From positions 186,001 to 250,000 of the forward strand of contig NZ_JAEVLS010000003.1 in the NCBI RefSeq assembly GCF_016801985.1: a DNA stretch of 64,000 bases, in the 5' to 3' direction. Source of the stretch: Steroidobacter gossypii. Lineage in GTDB: Bacteria > Pseudomonadota > Gammaproteobacteria > Steroidobacterales > Steroidobacteraceae. The notes under the pieces were generated by a model. The model was not told where the DNA came from. It ran no database searches and was given only the letters and a program-made list of their open reading frames with translations. Shown piece by piece: positions 27,584 through 35,946 of this stretch. Made by a program: the position numbers and the translations under genes. Position 1 is the stretch's first letter. Every line of letters starts with the position of its first letter.

Positions 27584-27916
27584 TTAACCGGGCGGCACGT
27601 CATACCCTTTGCCGGCCGGGGTGTCAAAGCGATTGACGAGCCGGACGTATTCGGGCGGGTAGAGCTGCGAGACTTCGAACTGGCCGGTGGTGCGCTCGGC
27701 GACGGCGTCGATGGTCTGCCTCAAGATCATCGCGTGGCCCACCATGTTCCATTGGCCATCGATTTCTTCAACCAGCAGGACGCGGGTGGGCTTGAGGTTG
27801 TACAGCCGCCGTCCCGCGATGCTGAAGTCGTATACGCCGCCGACCCGAACGTTCTCCGGGAAGCCGGCGCCGCGCTTGAGTTTCAGCGTGTCGTTGAGTT
27901 CGATGAGGTGGCCCAT
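27584..27916 (-). CDS. Hypothetical protein of 110 residues
   Basis: I do not recognise this family. It is a soluble protein without signal peptide or membrane helix, beginning MGHLIELNDTLKL with an ATG at 27916. It contains several short beta-like segments (GVYDFSIAGRRLYNL, TRVLLVEEIDGQWNMVGHA) and a C-terminal PPEYVRLVNRFDTP segment. It lies 14 bases upstream of the exporter gene on the same strand, so it is probably the first gene of a two-gene unit and diverges from the DUF2157 operon. Confidence 0.65.
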   Translation of the reverse strand: MGHLIELNDTLKLKRGAGFPENVRVGGVYDFSIAGRRLYNLKPTRVLLVEEIDGQWNMVGHAMILRQTIDAVAERTTGQFEVSQLYPPEYVRLVNRFDTPAGKGYDVPPG

Positions 27917-28079
27917 GCGGTCGAGTCGGGTGTTGGGTTTTTCGGGATGCTACTGGCGTTGACACAAGTTTCACCAGTGGCCCGTCTCGGCAGGGGGGCG
28001 GGGGTGGGTTTGCATCGTGTAAATTGCGCGCATCGGCGGTGCGGTTTAGGCTGCGGGCTTGCGGGTCGAATGGATTCCA

Positions 28080-29153
28080 ATGAACAAGCTTTCCAAGGCC
28101 GAAGCGCAGTTGCGCGCTGACCAGATTCGGGTGTTTCGAGAAGAGTTGCAGCGCCTGCAGGCGGCGGGCGTGCTGAGGCTGACGGCTGAGCAGCAGGCGG
28201 CGGTGGGCGAGCATCACGACGGTCTGCTGGCCGGTTTCGCGCAGGCTTTCGACATCGATCGGGACCGGCAGGCCAAGCAGCTCTCGCTGGGCATGCGCAT
28301 CGCTTCGTTTCTCGGCGCACTGGCGCTGGCGGCGAGCGTTTTCTTTCTATTCAACCAGTACTGGGGCCTGTTTCCAGCCTCGCTCCAAGTCACGCTTTTG
28401 ATCGTCGCATCGCTCGGCTCGTTGGGGGCCACCTTCTGGGTGGGCGAGCGAGACAGCAGCGGCTACTTCGCCAAGCTGGTGGCGATGGTCGGGTTCGCCT
28501 GCTTCGTGCTGAATGTTTCTCTGCTGGGCGGGATGTTCAACATCACGCCTTCGGACAAGGCCTTCGTGGTCTGGGCGGCGCTGGCGCTGCTGCTCGCGTA
28601 CACCTTCGATCTCAAGCTTCTGCTCGCCGCTGGCATCTTGTGTGCGGTGGCCTTCATCGCGGCTCGCGCCGGAACGTGGAGCGGTATGTACTGGCTGGAG
28701 TTCGGCGAGCGGCCGGAGAACGTCTTCCCAGCCGGCGTGCTGCTGCTCCTGACCCCGGCCTTGATCGCACATGACCGCTTCTCCGGCTTCGCCACCATGT
28801 ATCGGGTGTTCGGCCTGCTCACGCTGCTGTTACCGATCCTGGTGCTCGCGAACTGGGGACGCGGCAGTTACCTGCCGCTCGCGACGATCACGATCGAGTA
28901 TCTGTATCAGGTGCTCGGCTTCGTGGTCAGCGCCGCCGCCATCTGGTGGGGCGCCCGTCGCGACCATACCGAAGCGATCAACACCGGCACGACTTTCTTC
29001 GTGATTTTCCTGTACACCAAGTTCTACGACTGGTGGTGGGAGCTGATGCCCAAGTTCGTGTTCTTCCTGATCATCGCGCTCACCGCCATTCTGTTCATCC
29101 TGGTCATGAAACGATTGCGCTCTGCCGCGCAGGCCAGCGGAGGTGCGCAATGA
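28080..29153 (+). CDS. DUF2157 membrane protein
   Basis: 357 residues. The N-terminal 80 residues are a soluble helical region typical of DUF2157 (LQRLQAAGVLRLTAEQQAAV) and are followed by about ten hydrophobic helices (for example RIASFLGALALAASVFFLF). ATG 28080 is favoured; a GTG-type extension to 28059 adds only seven residues. The function of DUF2157 proteins is unknown. The stop overlaps the start of the next gene (ATGA), and DUF2157 is commonly paired with DUF4824-type genes, which fits here. Confidence 0.82.
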   Translation: MNKLSKAEAQLRADQIRVFREELQRLQAAGVLRLTAEQQAAVGEHHDGLLAGFAQAFDIDRDRQAKQLSLGMRIASFLGALALAASVFFLFNQYWGLFPASLQVTLLIVASLGSLGATFWVGERDSSGYFAKLVAMVGFACFVLNVSLLGGMFNITPSDKAFVVWAALALLLAYTFDLKLLLAAGILCAVAFIAARAGTWSGMYWLEFGERPENVFPAGVLLLLTPALIAHDRFSGFATMYRVFGLLTLLLPILVLANWGRGSYLPLATITIEYLYQVLGFVVSAAAIWWGARRDHTEAINTGTTFFVIFLYTKFYDWWWELMPKFVFFLIIALTAILFILVMKRLRSAAQASGGAQ

Positions 29154-30022
29154 AGCTCCAGTGGTCGCGCACGCGAGCGCTGCTCACCGGAGCGGCGCTG
29201 ATCGTAGTGACAAACGCCGTGGTGCTCGCCGGCGTCGCATACAACAGAAGCGGCGAGCCGGAAGCCGTGCTTCGCCTCACCGAGCGGGAACTGCGACTGA
29301 GTTACTGGAGCTGGCCGGACAACGAGAACAGCAGTATCGACCTGCAACTGAGCTGGCGCGTCGCGCGGACCCAGCAGGATGAGCGCCTCGGCTATCTGTA
29401 TGGCGGCCTGGACTGGTTGCAGCCGGCACAGCTGCAGGAGCTGGGATTCGACGTCTCGGGCGACATGCAATCCAATGAGGATGCGCAGCGCGTGTCCCGC
29501 CAGCCGTCCCGACGCGTCTGGGTGGCGCTGGAGTACGATGGCCCGGCCTATCAGGCTGCCCTCGAGCAAGCCCGCGCCGCCTTGGAGCGGGCGACTGCGT
29601 TGGCGCAGGCAAACGCGGGTGAAGAAGAGTTCGAACAACGCCTGAGAGCCGCGCAGGCGGGGTTGGAGAGAGAAAAGCGCATCGACTCCCGCTTGTTCAT
29701 CGTGGATGTCGGGCTCGATCCAGACGCACTCCGGGCGCGGCATCCGAACCGGCAGCAATATGTGATGGTCCCCGGCCGGCTCCGCGTCTCGATTCAAGGA
29801 CCCGAAGGGCAGCAGCGCCCCGTGGCGCACGTCTTCGATCTCGATGTGGATGCGATCCGCGTGCCTTATGATTATCGTGACATCGTCGAGCCGCTGACGC
29901 GGGCTGCCGATGCAACGTACTACGATCGGCGCGAGCCGCGCTTCCAGGCGACGGTCAACTTCGGCCGGCGCTTCGAGCCCTGGATCGTGGAGGTCCAATC
30001 ATTGCAGGCCACTCAGCCATGA
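29150..30022 (+). CDS. DUF4824-like periplasm-facing membrane-anchored protein
   Basis: 290 residues with one N-terminal hydrophobic helix ([20 protein letters not shown]), then a soluble domain on the far side of the membrane. It has the features of DUF4824: L-R-L-T-E-R-E-L after the helix, a YGGLDWLQ segment, [12 protein letters not shown], and [16 protein letters not shown] glutamate/alanine-rich helical stretch (about 140-180) may form a coiled coil. It is coupled to DUF2157 upstream (ATGA overlap) and to the VOC gene downstream (ATGA overlap). Role unknown. Confidence 0.75.
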   Translation: MKLQWSRTRALLTGAALIVVTNAVVLAGVAYNRSGEPEAVLRLTERELRLSYWSWPDNENSSIDLQLSWRVARTQQDERLGYLYGGLDWLQPAQLQELGFDVSGDMQSNEDAQRVSRQPSRRVWVALEYDGPAYQAALEQARAALERATALAQANAGEEEFEQRLRAAQAGLEREKRIDSRLFIVDVGLDPDALRARHPNRQQYVMVPGRLRVSIQGPEGQQRPVAHVFDLDVDAIRVPYDYRDIVEPLTRAADATYYDRREPRFQATVNFGRRFEPWIVEVQSLQATQP

Positions 30023-30444
30023 GCCTTTCGCCGTTTCATCTCGCCATTCCGGTGCACGATCTGCCGGCCGCCCGCCGCTTTTATGGCGAAGTGTTCGGCC
30101 TGGCCGAAGGCCGCTCGAGCACCCAGTGGGTGGACTTCGATTTCTTCGGCCATCAGCTGGTGATTCACGAACATCCCAGGACCGCTTCGCAGGAGCACGC
30201 GCACACCAATCCCGTCGATGGCCATGACGTACCGGTGCCGCACTTCGGTGTGGTGCTCGAGTGGGCGCAGTGGGAGGCGCTGGCCGAACGCCTCAAATCG
30301 TTCGACGTGAAGTTCGCGATCGAGCCGCACATTCGGTTCCGCGGCCAGGTGGGTGAGCAGGCCACGATGTTCCTGTTCGATCCCTGCGGCAATGCCCTGG
30401 AGTTCAAGGCGTTCAAGGATATCGGTCAGCTGTTCGCGAAGTGA
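30019..30444 (+). CDS. VOC/glyoxalase-fold protein
   Basis: 141 residues with the paired beta-alpha-beta-beta-beta modules of the vicinal oxygen chelate superfamily. Likely metal ligands are His in FHLAIPVHD (about residue 5), His in [10 protein letters not shown] (about residue 74) and Glu in [10 protein letters not shown] near the C-terminus. [12 protein letters not shown] is the typical first helix. Such proteins include glyoxalases, dioxygenases and resistance proteins; the substrate is not predictable. It overlaps the preceding stop and ends one base before the large regulator gene, so all four genes from 28080 appear to be one transcription unit. Confidence 0.85.
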   Translation: MSLSPFHLAIPVHDLPAARRFYGEVFGLAEGRSSTQWVDFDFFGHQLVIHEHPRTASQEHAHTNPVDGHDVPVPHFGVVLEWAQWEALAERLKSFDVKFAIEPHIRFRGQVGEQATMFLFDPCGNALEFKAFKDIGQLFAK

Positions 30445-30445
30445 C

Positions 30446-33400
30446 ATGAGCGCGGGCCAGGACGCCTTGCTGGTGAAGTTGACGCCGCCGGCCACGGAGG
30501 GCGTGTATCCACGGCGCCGGCTCATGAAAGAGCTCGATCGACTTCGAACTCGCGCGGCGGTGTGGGTGACGGCGCCGGGCGGTTCGGGCAAGACCACGCT
30601 CGTGGCCAGTTATCTCAAGGAGCGACGCCTGCGTTGCGCCTGGTATCAAGTCGATGCCGGCGATGCGGATCTGCCGAGCTTTTTTCATCATCTCGCCCTG
30701 GCGGTGCGTCGCGCCTCGCCGCGTCATCGCCGTTCGTTGCCGCAACTCACGCCGGAGTATCTGGCCGACGTCGAAACGTTTGCGCGCTGGTTTTTTCGTG
30801 AGATCGGCCGACGTTTGAAAAGCTCCACGCCCCTCGTGCTCGATGACGTGCAAGAAGCCGGTCCGGGCGAGGCGTTACATCGAGTGCTGCGCATCTGCGT
30901 GGAAGAACTTTCTGGGCTCGTGCCGCTGATTTTCATCAGCCGTGCCGATCCGCCCAGCAGCCTGGCTCGGTTACGATTGAATGGGCGCCTGAGGTGCCTG
31001 GATTGGAATGCGCTCAAGCTACGCGAAGACGAGTCGCGAGCCCTGGTGAAACTGATGGCGGGCGATGTCGCTGCTCGCAGCAATGTTTCTCGCCTGCATC
31101 GGCAGTGCGACGGTTGGGTGGCCGGATTGATCCTGTTGCTCGGCGGAGCGAGCAGTGAGCCCACCGTCGAAGAAGGCAAGCTCGACTGGTCGAGCGCGCA
31201 GCCGCTGTTCGATTATTTTGCGTCGGAGATCCTGGCGCATCGTACCCCGGAGGTGCGGGAGTTCCTGCTGCTCACGGCGTTGTTTCCGGCGTTCACGGCA
31301 TCGATGGCCGAGGCGCTGACGGGGAGGGCAGGTGCCAGCGAATTGCTCGAGGAACTGGTCAGTCAGCACCACTTCACCGAGCGCCACGGCCAGACCCAGC
31401 GCACTTATCGATACCATCCCTTGTTTCGTGACTTCCTGCGCGAACAGGGCGCGCGGCTTTGGAATGAAACCGGGCGATCCAAGCGATTAGTCGCCGCGGC
31501 GACCATCCTCGAGAACGCCGCTCAGCTGGAGCATGCGCAGTTGCTGTACCTGGAGATTCGTGATCACGAAGCTGCTGCCCGCGTGATCCTCGCGCAAGCG
31601 CCGGCCCTGGTCGCTGCCGGTCGCCTCGGGGTTTTGAGAAATTCGATTTCGCAGCTGCCTGCATCGGTGCTCGAAAATCATCCGTGGCTGCGGTACTGGC
31701 GAGGCGTGTGTCATCTGGTCAGCGACCTGGCGGCTGCACGCGCCGATTTCGAGTTCGCATATCGGGCATTCCGCGATGGCGGCGATGCGCAGGGAAGTTA
31801 TCTTGCATGGGCGGGAGTGGTCGACTCGTTCGTCTTCCTCTGGGGCGAGTACATCCAGCTGCGAGGTTGGATCGCGGAGTTCGAGAAGCTACGGCGCGAC
31901 TTCCCCAAGTATCCGTCACGCGCCGTGGAAGAGCGCGCGATATACGCCATCTTCACTGCGCACGTGTTCGCAGCTCCTGAGTGGGATTCGATCGGCAAAT
32001 GGGTGTCGCGCGCCGAGCGAGTGGCGCGCGAAGCGGAAGATCCAAGCCTGCGAATCATGACGGTGGCGTCGTTGGCGCTCTACTATCCCTGGGTCGGAGA
32101 GTTGCAGCGCTTTGAAACGCTGACGCGGACGACACGTGATCTCGCTCGTAGCGATACGGCCACACCCTTCGCTCGGCTGAGTCTTCTGAGCATGCAGTCG
32201 CGCACGGCTCTGCTGTACGGCGACGTTACCAGCGCTCGGGCATTTGCGGAGGAGGCCACCGCGCTCGCCGAGTCCAGCGGCGTGCACATCATGGATCGCT
32301 CGAACTGCGCCGGTCTGGTGTATGCCTGCGCTCACCTGGCCGACCTCGATGCAGCTCGCGTCGTGCTCGAGCGCTACCGCGGGCTGATCGCACCTGGCAT
32401 GCATCTGGAAGAGGCGTTGTGGACCTACCTTGCGAGCTTCGTCGAGCTGCTCGACGGAAGACTGCAGGAAGCCGAAGCGCGCGGTCGCCACGCCGTGCGG
32501 TTGGCTCGACAGTGCGAAGTGCCGTTCGCAGTCGTCGTTTGCAGCTTGCACCTGGTGCGGGTGCTGGCGCGCGCCGGTCGGCACGATGAGGCGGAAGCCT
32601 TGATCGAGGAAATACTGCCGGTTGCGAGGGCGATCCGCAGCCATCTGTTCGAGTGCGAGTGCGCTCTGAGCTACGCATGGTCGGCGGGGCGCAAAGGAGA
32701 TATCGCGTCGTGCCTGAAACATCTGCGACGCGGGCTGTCGGTTGCGCAGAGGCACGGATTGAAGTCGTTCATCGCGACGGATCCGAATTGGTTGGCGGAG
32801 CTGTGCGCGATCGCGTTGGAGCACGACATTCAGGTGGCGACCGCGCGAGAAATGATTCGTGTTGGCGGACTGGCGCCACCGGCGGATGGAAGTGCTTCGG
32901 CAGCGTGGCCCTGGCCGGTGAGAATTCGCACGTTAGGTATGTTCGACTTGCGCGTGCATGACGAGCCGGTCCGCTTTGCTGCCAAGGCGCAGAAACGACC
33001 GCTGGAGCTGCTCCGAGCATTGATCGCGCTCGGCGGACGGGCGGTTCCTGAAGAACAACTCACCGAGTTGCTCTGGCCAGAAAGCGACGGCGACGCTGCG
33101 CATCGAGTCTTCGACACGACGGTGCACAGGCTACGCAAAGTGCTCGGCTCGGAACGAGCGGTGATCGTGGCAGGTGGAACGCTGACGCTCGATGCGCAGC
33201 TGGTTTGGGTGGATGCGTGGGCGTTCGAGCGCGCCATGGCCCGCAGCGAGTCCGCTGATCCAAAGCTGCTGGAACGCGCTGTTTCACTCTACTCGGGCGC
33301 ATTTCTTGGAACAGAGTCGGCGCCCTGGACGGTGCCCATGCGAGAGCGGCTGCGTTCCATGTTTCTGCGAGCCGTGGAGCAGCTCGGGGCGATGCATGAA

Positions 33401-33646
33401 GCGAGGGGAAGGTTGCAGGATGCAATCCAATGCTATCGCCGCGGTATCGAGGCGGACCCGCTGGCCGAAGCGCTCTATGGCCGCCTGATGATTTGTTACG
33501 AGCAGCTCGATCGACACAGCGAAGGTCTCGCCACCTTCGAGAGACTCCGCGCCGTTCTGAGCTCGCAGCTGGGTGTGAAGCCGTCCGCACGAACTCGCGA
33601 GCTGCAGGAACGCCTGCGCCGATCGGCGCAGCTCACCGCTAGGTAA
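30446..33646 (+). CDS. Large MalT-like ATPase transcription regulator with C-terminal winged helix and BTAD domain
   Basis: 1066 residues. Residues about 20-330 are a STAND/MalT-type NTPase with Walker A APGGSGKTTL, a VLDDVQEA Walker B and a R-A-D-P sensor. Residues about 380-800 are helical TPR-like repeats. At about 830-920 there is a winged-helix DNA-binding domain (LGMFDLRVHDEP, LLRALIALGG, LLWPESDGD, VHRLRKVLG), followed to the end by a bacterial transcriptional activation domain with TPR helices. MalT proper ends in a LuxR helix-turn-helix; here the SARP-type module sits at the C-terminus instead. The start lies one base after the VOC stop, which suggests that the regulator is transcribed with DUF2157-DUF4824-VOC and may control them. 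Ligand unknown. Confidence 0.83.
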   Translation: MSAGQDALLVKLTPPATEGVYPRRRLMKELDRLRTRAAVWVTAPGGSGKTTLVASYLKERRLRCAWYQVDAGDADLPSFFHHLALAVRRASPRHRRSLPQLTPEYLADVETFARWFFREIGRRLKSSTPLVLDDVQEAGPGEALHRVLRICVEELSGLVPLIFISRADPPSSLARLRLNGRLRCLDWNALKLREDESRALVKLMAGDVAARSNVSRLHRQCDGWVAGLILLLGGASSEPTVEEGKLDWSSAQPLFDYFASEILAHRTPEVREFLLLTALFPAFTASMAEALTGRAGASELLEELVSQHHFTERHGQTQRTYRYHPLFRDFLREQGARLWNETGRSKRLVAAATILENAAQLEHAQLLYLEIRDHEAAARVILAQAPALVAAGRLGVLRNSISQLPASVLENHPWLRYWRGVCHLVSDLAAARADFEFAYRAFRDGGDAQGSYLAWAGVVDSFVFLWGEYIQLRGWIAEFEKLRRDFPKYPSRAVEERAIYAIFTAHVFAAPEWDSIGKWVSRAERVAREAEDPSLRIMTVASLALYYPWVGELQRFETLTRTTRDLARSDTATPFARLSLLSMQSRTALLYGDVTSARAFAEEATALAESSGVHIMDRSNCAGLVYACAHLADLDAARVVLERYRGLIAPGMHLEEALWTYLASFVELLDGRLQEAEARGRHAVRLARQCEVPFAVVVCSLHLVRVLARAGRHDEAEALIEEILPVARAIRSHLFECECALSYAWSAGRKGDIASCLKHLRRGLSVAQRHGLKSFIATDPNWLAELCAIALEHDIQVATAREMIRVGGLAPPADGSASAAWPWPVRIRTLGMFDLRVHDEPVRFAAKAQKRPLELLRALIALGGRAVPEEQLTELLWPESDGDAAHRVFDTTVHRLRKVLGSERAVIVAGGTLTLDAQLVWVDAWAFERAMARSESADPKLLERAVSLYSGAFLGTESAPWTVPMRERLRSMFLRAVEQLGAMHEARGRLQDAIQCYRRGIEADPLAEALYGRLMICYEQLDRHSEGLATFERLRAVLSSQLGVKPSARTRELQERLRRSAQLTAR

Positions 33647-33696
33647 AGCAAGGCGAGAACGGCGTCACGAATCGCTGGCCGTCGCCCACCTTCGAA

Positions 33697-33717
33697 ACCG
33701 ATCTGTAAGTCATCGGT
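33697..33717. promoter_or_regulatory. Inverted repeat ACCGAT-N9-ATCGGT upstream of the DUF4892-OmpA gene
   Basis: A perfect 6-base dyad with a 9-base spacer lies between the large regulator and the following OmpA-like gene, 59 bases before the ATG at 33776. Spacing and position suit an operator better than a terminator, as no T tract follows. Chance occurrence of a 6-base dyad is not negligible. Confidence 0.3.
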
Positions 33718-33775
33718 AAGCGCCGCGCTCTTAGTCTTCGCGCCCATTGCCCGAGCCGGGGAAGGGAGTGTTCGC

Positions 33776-34738
33776 ATGCTGTGGCCGATGCGTTTCCGCA
33801 CGCTGTTACGTGGCAGTTTACTGGTCGGCCTCTTGCTTGCTTCCAGTGCATACGCCGCGGACGTGGCGGGCTCGAAGGACCATCCGATCGTGTCGCGCTA
33901 TAGCGGATCGGAGATCCTCAAGTACGAGACCAAGGACTTCGACAGTTTCACCTTGCCGACCGGGCCGGTGCGCGATCGCCGCAGCGGCGCCTCCAAGTCG
34001 CAGGCGCTCGAGGGCCGCATCACGCGCATCCATTATCGTGCGCCGGAAGGGCGCAGCGCGCTGGAAGTGTTCCGAAACTACGAGGAGTCGCTCAAGAGCG
34101 GCGGCTTCACCTCGGTGTATGAGTGTCAGAACCAGGCATGCGGCAACGATTTCAGCTACGCGCTCGATCCGCCGAGCATCATGCACTTCAGCAGCAAGGA
34201 TCAGAAATATCTCGGCGCTCGCCTGTCGCGACCGACCGGCGATGTGTATGTGTCCGTGTACACGACGGCGGCCTATGGCGTCGGCGGCGCCAACAAGGAT
34301 CGGGTATTCACGCTGCTCGATGTCGTCGAAGTCAAACCGATGCAGACCGGACAGGTCGTGGTGGATGCGGGCGCGATGGCTCGCGAAATCGCTGCCACCG
34401 GGCGCGTCGCGCTGTACGGCATTTACTTCGACTCGGGCAAGGCCGAGGTGAAGCCCGAATCCCGGGACGCATTGCTCGAGATCGCGAAGCTGATCAAGCA
34501 GGATCCCGACCTGCATCTGCTGGTGGTCGGTCACACCGACAGCACGGGCACGTTCGAGCACAATATCGACCTGTCGCGTCGACGCGCTCAATCGGTGGTG
34601 CAGGCGCTGGTGTCGAGCCATGGCATTCACCCCGATCGTCTCAAGCCATGGGGCGTGGGTTATGCCTCGCCGGTCGCTTCGAACAGCGCCGAAGACGGGC
34701 GCGCCAGGAACCGACGCGTCGAACTCGTCGCCTGGTAG
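33776..34738 (+). CDS. DUF4892-OmpA family envelope protein
   Basis: 320 residues with a signal peptide (RFRTLLRGSLLVGLLLASSAYA). Residues about 30-195 fit DUF4892 (KDHPIVSRYSGSEILKYE, ending in VVEVKPMQTGQV). Residues about 210-320 are an OmpA C-terminal-like domain (YGIYFDSGKAEVKPES, VVGHTDSTG, LSRRRAQSVV, GRARNRRVELV), which should bind peptidoglycan in the periplasm. Start ATG follows GAAGGGAG. The domain is complete, in contrast to the decayed copy at the end of the giant exoprotein. Probable role: outer-membrane-linked structural protein. Confidence 0.85.
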   Translation: MLWPMRFRTLLRGSLLVGLLLASSAYAADVAGSKDHPIVSRYSGSEILKYETKDFDSFTLPTGPVRDRRSGASKSQALEGRITRIHYRAPEGRSALEVFRNYEESLKSGGFTSVYECQNQACGNDFSYALDPPSIMHFSSKDQKYLGARLSRPTGDVYVSVYTTAAYGVGGANKDRVFTLLDVVEVKPMQTGQVVVDAGAMAREIAATGRVALYGIYFDSGKAEVKPESRDALLEIAKLIKQDPDLHLLVVGHTDSTGTFEHNIDLSRRRAQSVVQALVSSHGIHPDRLKPWGVGYASPVASNSAEDGRARNRRVELVAW

Positions 34739-34746
34739 CTCTGGCC

Positions 34747-34768
34747 GCGCTACGTGCTAACGTAGCGC
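34747..34768 (+). other. Perfect 9-base-pair hairpin abutting the next start codon
   Basis: GCGCTACGT (34747-34755), loop GCTA, ACGTAGCGC (34760-34768). It ends one base before the ATG at 34770 and occupies the place where a ribosome binding site should be. Either the downstream gene starts later (TTG at 34803 or 34812 would still give a full lipoprotein signal), or the hairpin controls its translation, or it is the terminator of the OmpA-like gene. No T tract follows. Confidence 0.55.
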
Positions 34769-34769
34769 G

Positions 34770-35900
34770 ATGTCAGATCGTCAGCGGCGGATCTCTGTAA
34801 ATTTGCATCGGTTGAGCAGAGCGGCGGCGGTTCTCGCCGTCGCTCTGTCGGCTGCCTGCTCGGCTCCGCGAGTGCGCGAGCCGAGGATCGATCCGGATGT
34901 GGCACGCGCCGAGATCGTCAAGCGCATTCCAGCGGCGACCAGGAATCGCGAAGGTTGGGCGATCGATATCTTCGCCGCCTTCGAGGCGCTGTCGATTCGT
35001 CCCACGCCTGAGAATATCTGCGCGGTGCTGGCTGTGACCGAGCAGGAGTCGACATATCAAGTCAATCCGCCGGTCGCGGGACTTTCGACCATCGCTCGTC
35101 GCGAGATCGATGCGAGAGCGAAGCGCTACAAGATTCCCCAGCTCATGGTGAATGCGGCGTTGGGCGTGCAATCGCCCAATGGCAAGACGTATCGGGAGCG
35201 GTTGGAGCAGGTCAAGACGGAGCAAGAGCTGAACGATCTGTTCGCCGATTTCATCGGCATGGTGCCGTTGGGCGAGCGATTGTTCGGCAGCTTCAATCCG
35301 GTGCGTACCGGCGGGCCGATGCAGGTGAGCATCGCGTATGCGGAAGAGCACGTTCGAAACAAGCGCTATCCGTATCCGATGCCCGGCAGCGTGCGCGAAG
35401 AGGTGTTCACCCGCCGCGGCGGCATGTACTTCGGCATCGCGCATCTGCTGGACTATCCCGCGGACTATTCCGACATGTTGTTCCGCTTCGCCGATTTCAA
35501 CGCGGGTCACTATGCCAGCCGCAATGCTGCCTTTCAGAGCGCCGTCGCCAAGCTGAGCAAAACCAAGCTGGCGCTGGACGGCGATCTGTTGATTCACGGC
35601 TCGGATCAGCCGAGCAAGACCGAGCTGGCGGTGCGCAGTCTGAGCGCCGAGCTCGGTTTGAACGATCGGGAGATCCGCCGCGATTTATCGCTGGGCCGGG
35701 AGGAGTCGTTCGGCGAGAGCAAATTGTTCGAGCGAGTGTTTGCGCTGGCCGATAAGCGGCTCAAATCTACAACGCCGCGCGCCGTGGTGCCCACCATCCG
35801 TCTGGAAAGCCCGAAGATCACCCGCAAACTCACCACGGCGTGGTTCGCCACACGCGTCGATCAGCGCTACGAGCGATGCCTGACTCGGCCTAAGAAGTGA
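34770..35900 (+). CDS. DUF1615 lipoprotein
   Basis: 376 residues as drawn. The N-terminus has a lipoprotein signal ending in the lipobox LSAAC, so the mature protein is attached to the outer or inner membrane. The remainder is DUF1615: EGWAIDIFAAFEALSIRPT, EQESTYQVNPPVAGL, FNPVRTGGPMQVSIAYAEEH, RRGGMYFGIAHLLDYP, FADFNAGHYASRNAAFQ. The E-x-E-S segment and overall pattern recall lytic transglycosylase-like folds, but no activity is established. The start is uncertain because a strong hairpin covers the upstream region; a later TTG start is possible without loss of the lipobox. Confidence 0.85.
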   Translation: MSDRQRRISVNLHRLSRAAAVLAVALSAACSAPRVREPRIDPDVARAEIVKRIPAATRNREGWAIDIFAAFEALSIRPTPENICAVLAVTEQESTYQVNPPVAGLSTIARREIDARAKRYKIPQLMVNAALGVQSPNGKTYRERLEQVKTEQELNDLFADFIGMVPLGERLFGSFNPVRTGGPMQVSIAYAEEHVRNKRYPYPMPGSVREEVFTRRGGMYFGIAHLLDYPADYSDMLFRFADFNAGHYASRNAAFQSAVAKLSKTKLALDGDLLIHGSDQPSKTELAVRSLSAELGLNDREIRRDLSLGREESFGESKLFERVFALADKRLKSTTPRAVVPTIRLESPKITRKLTTAWFATRVDQRYERCLTRPKK

Positions 35901-35946
35901 GCGCAGCTGTGAGCCCCACAGCACTGAAGTGCTACGCTATGCCGCC

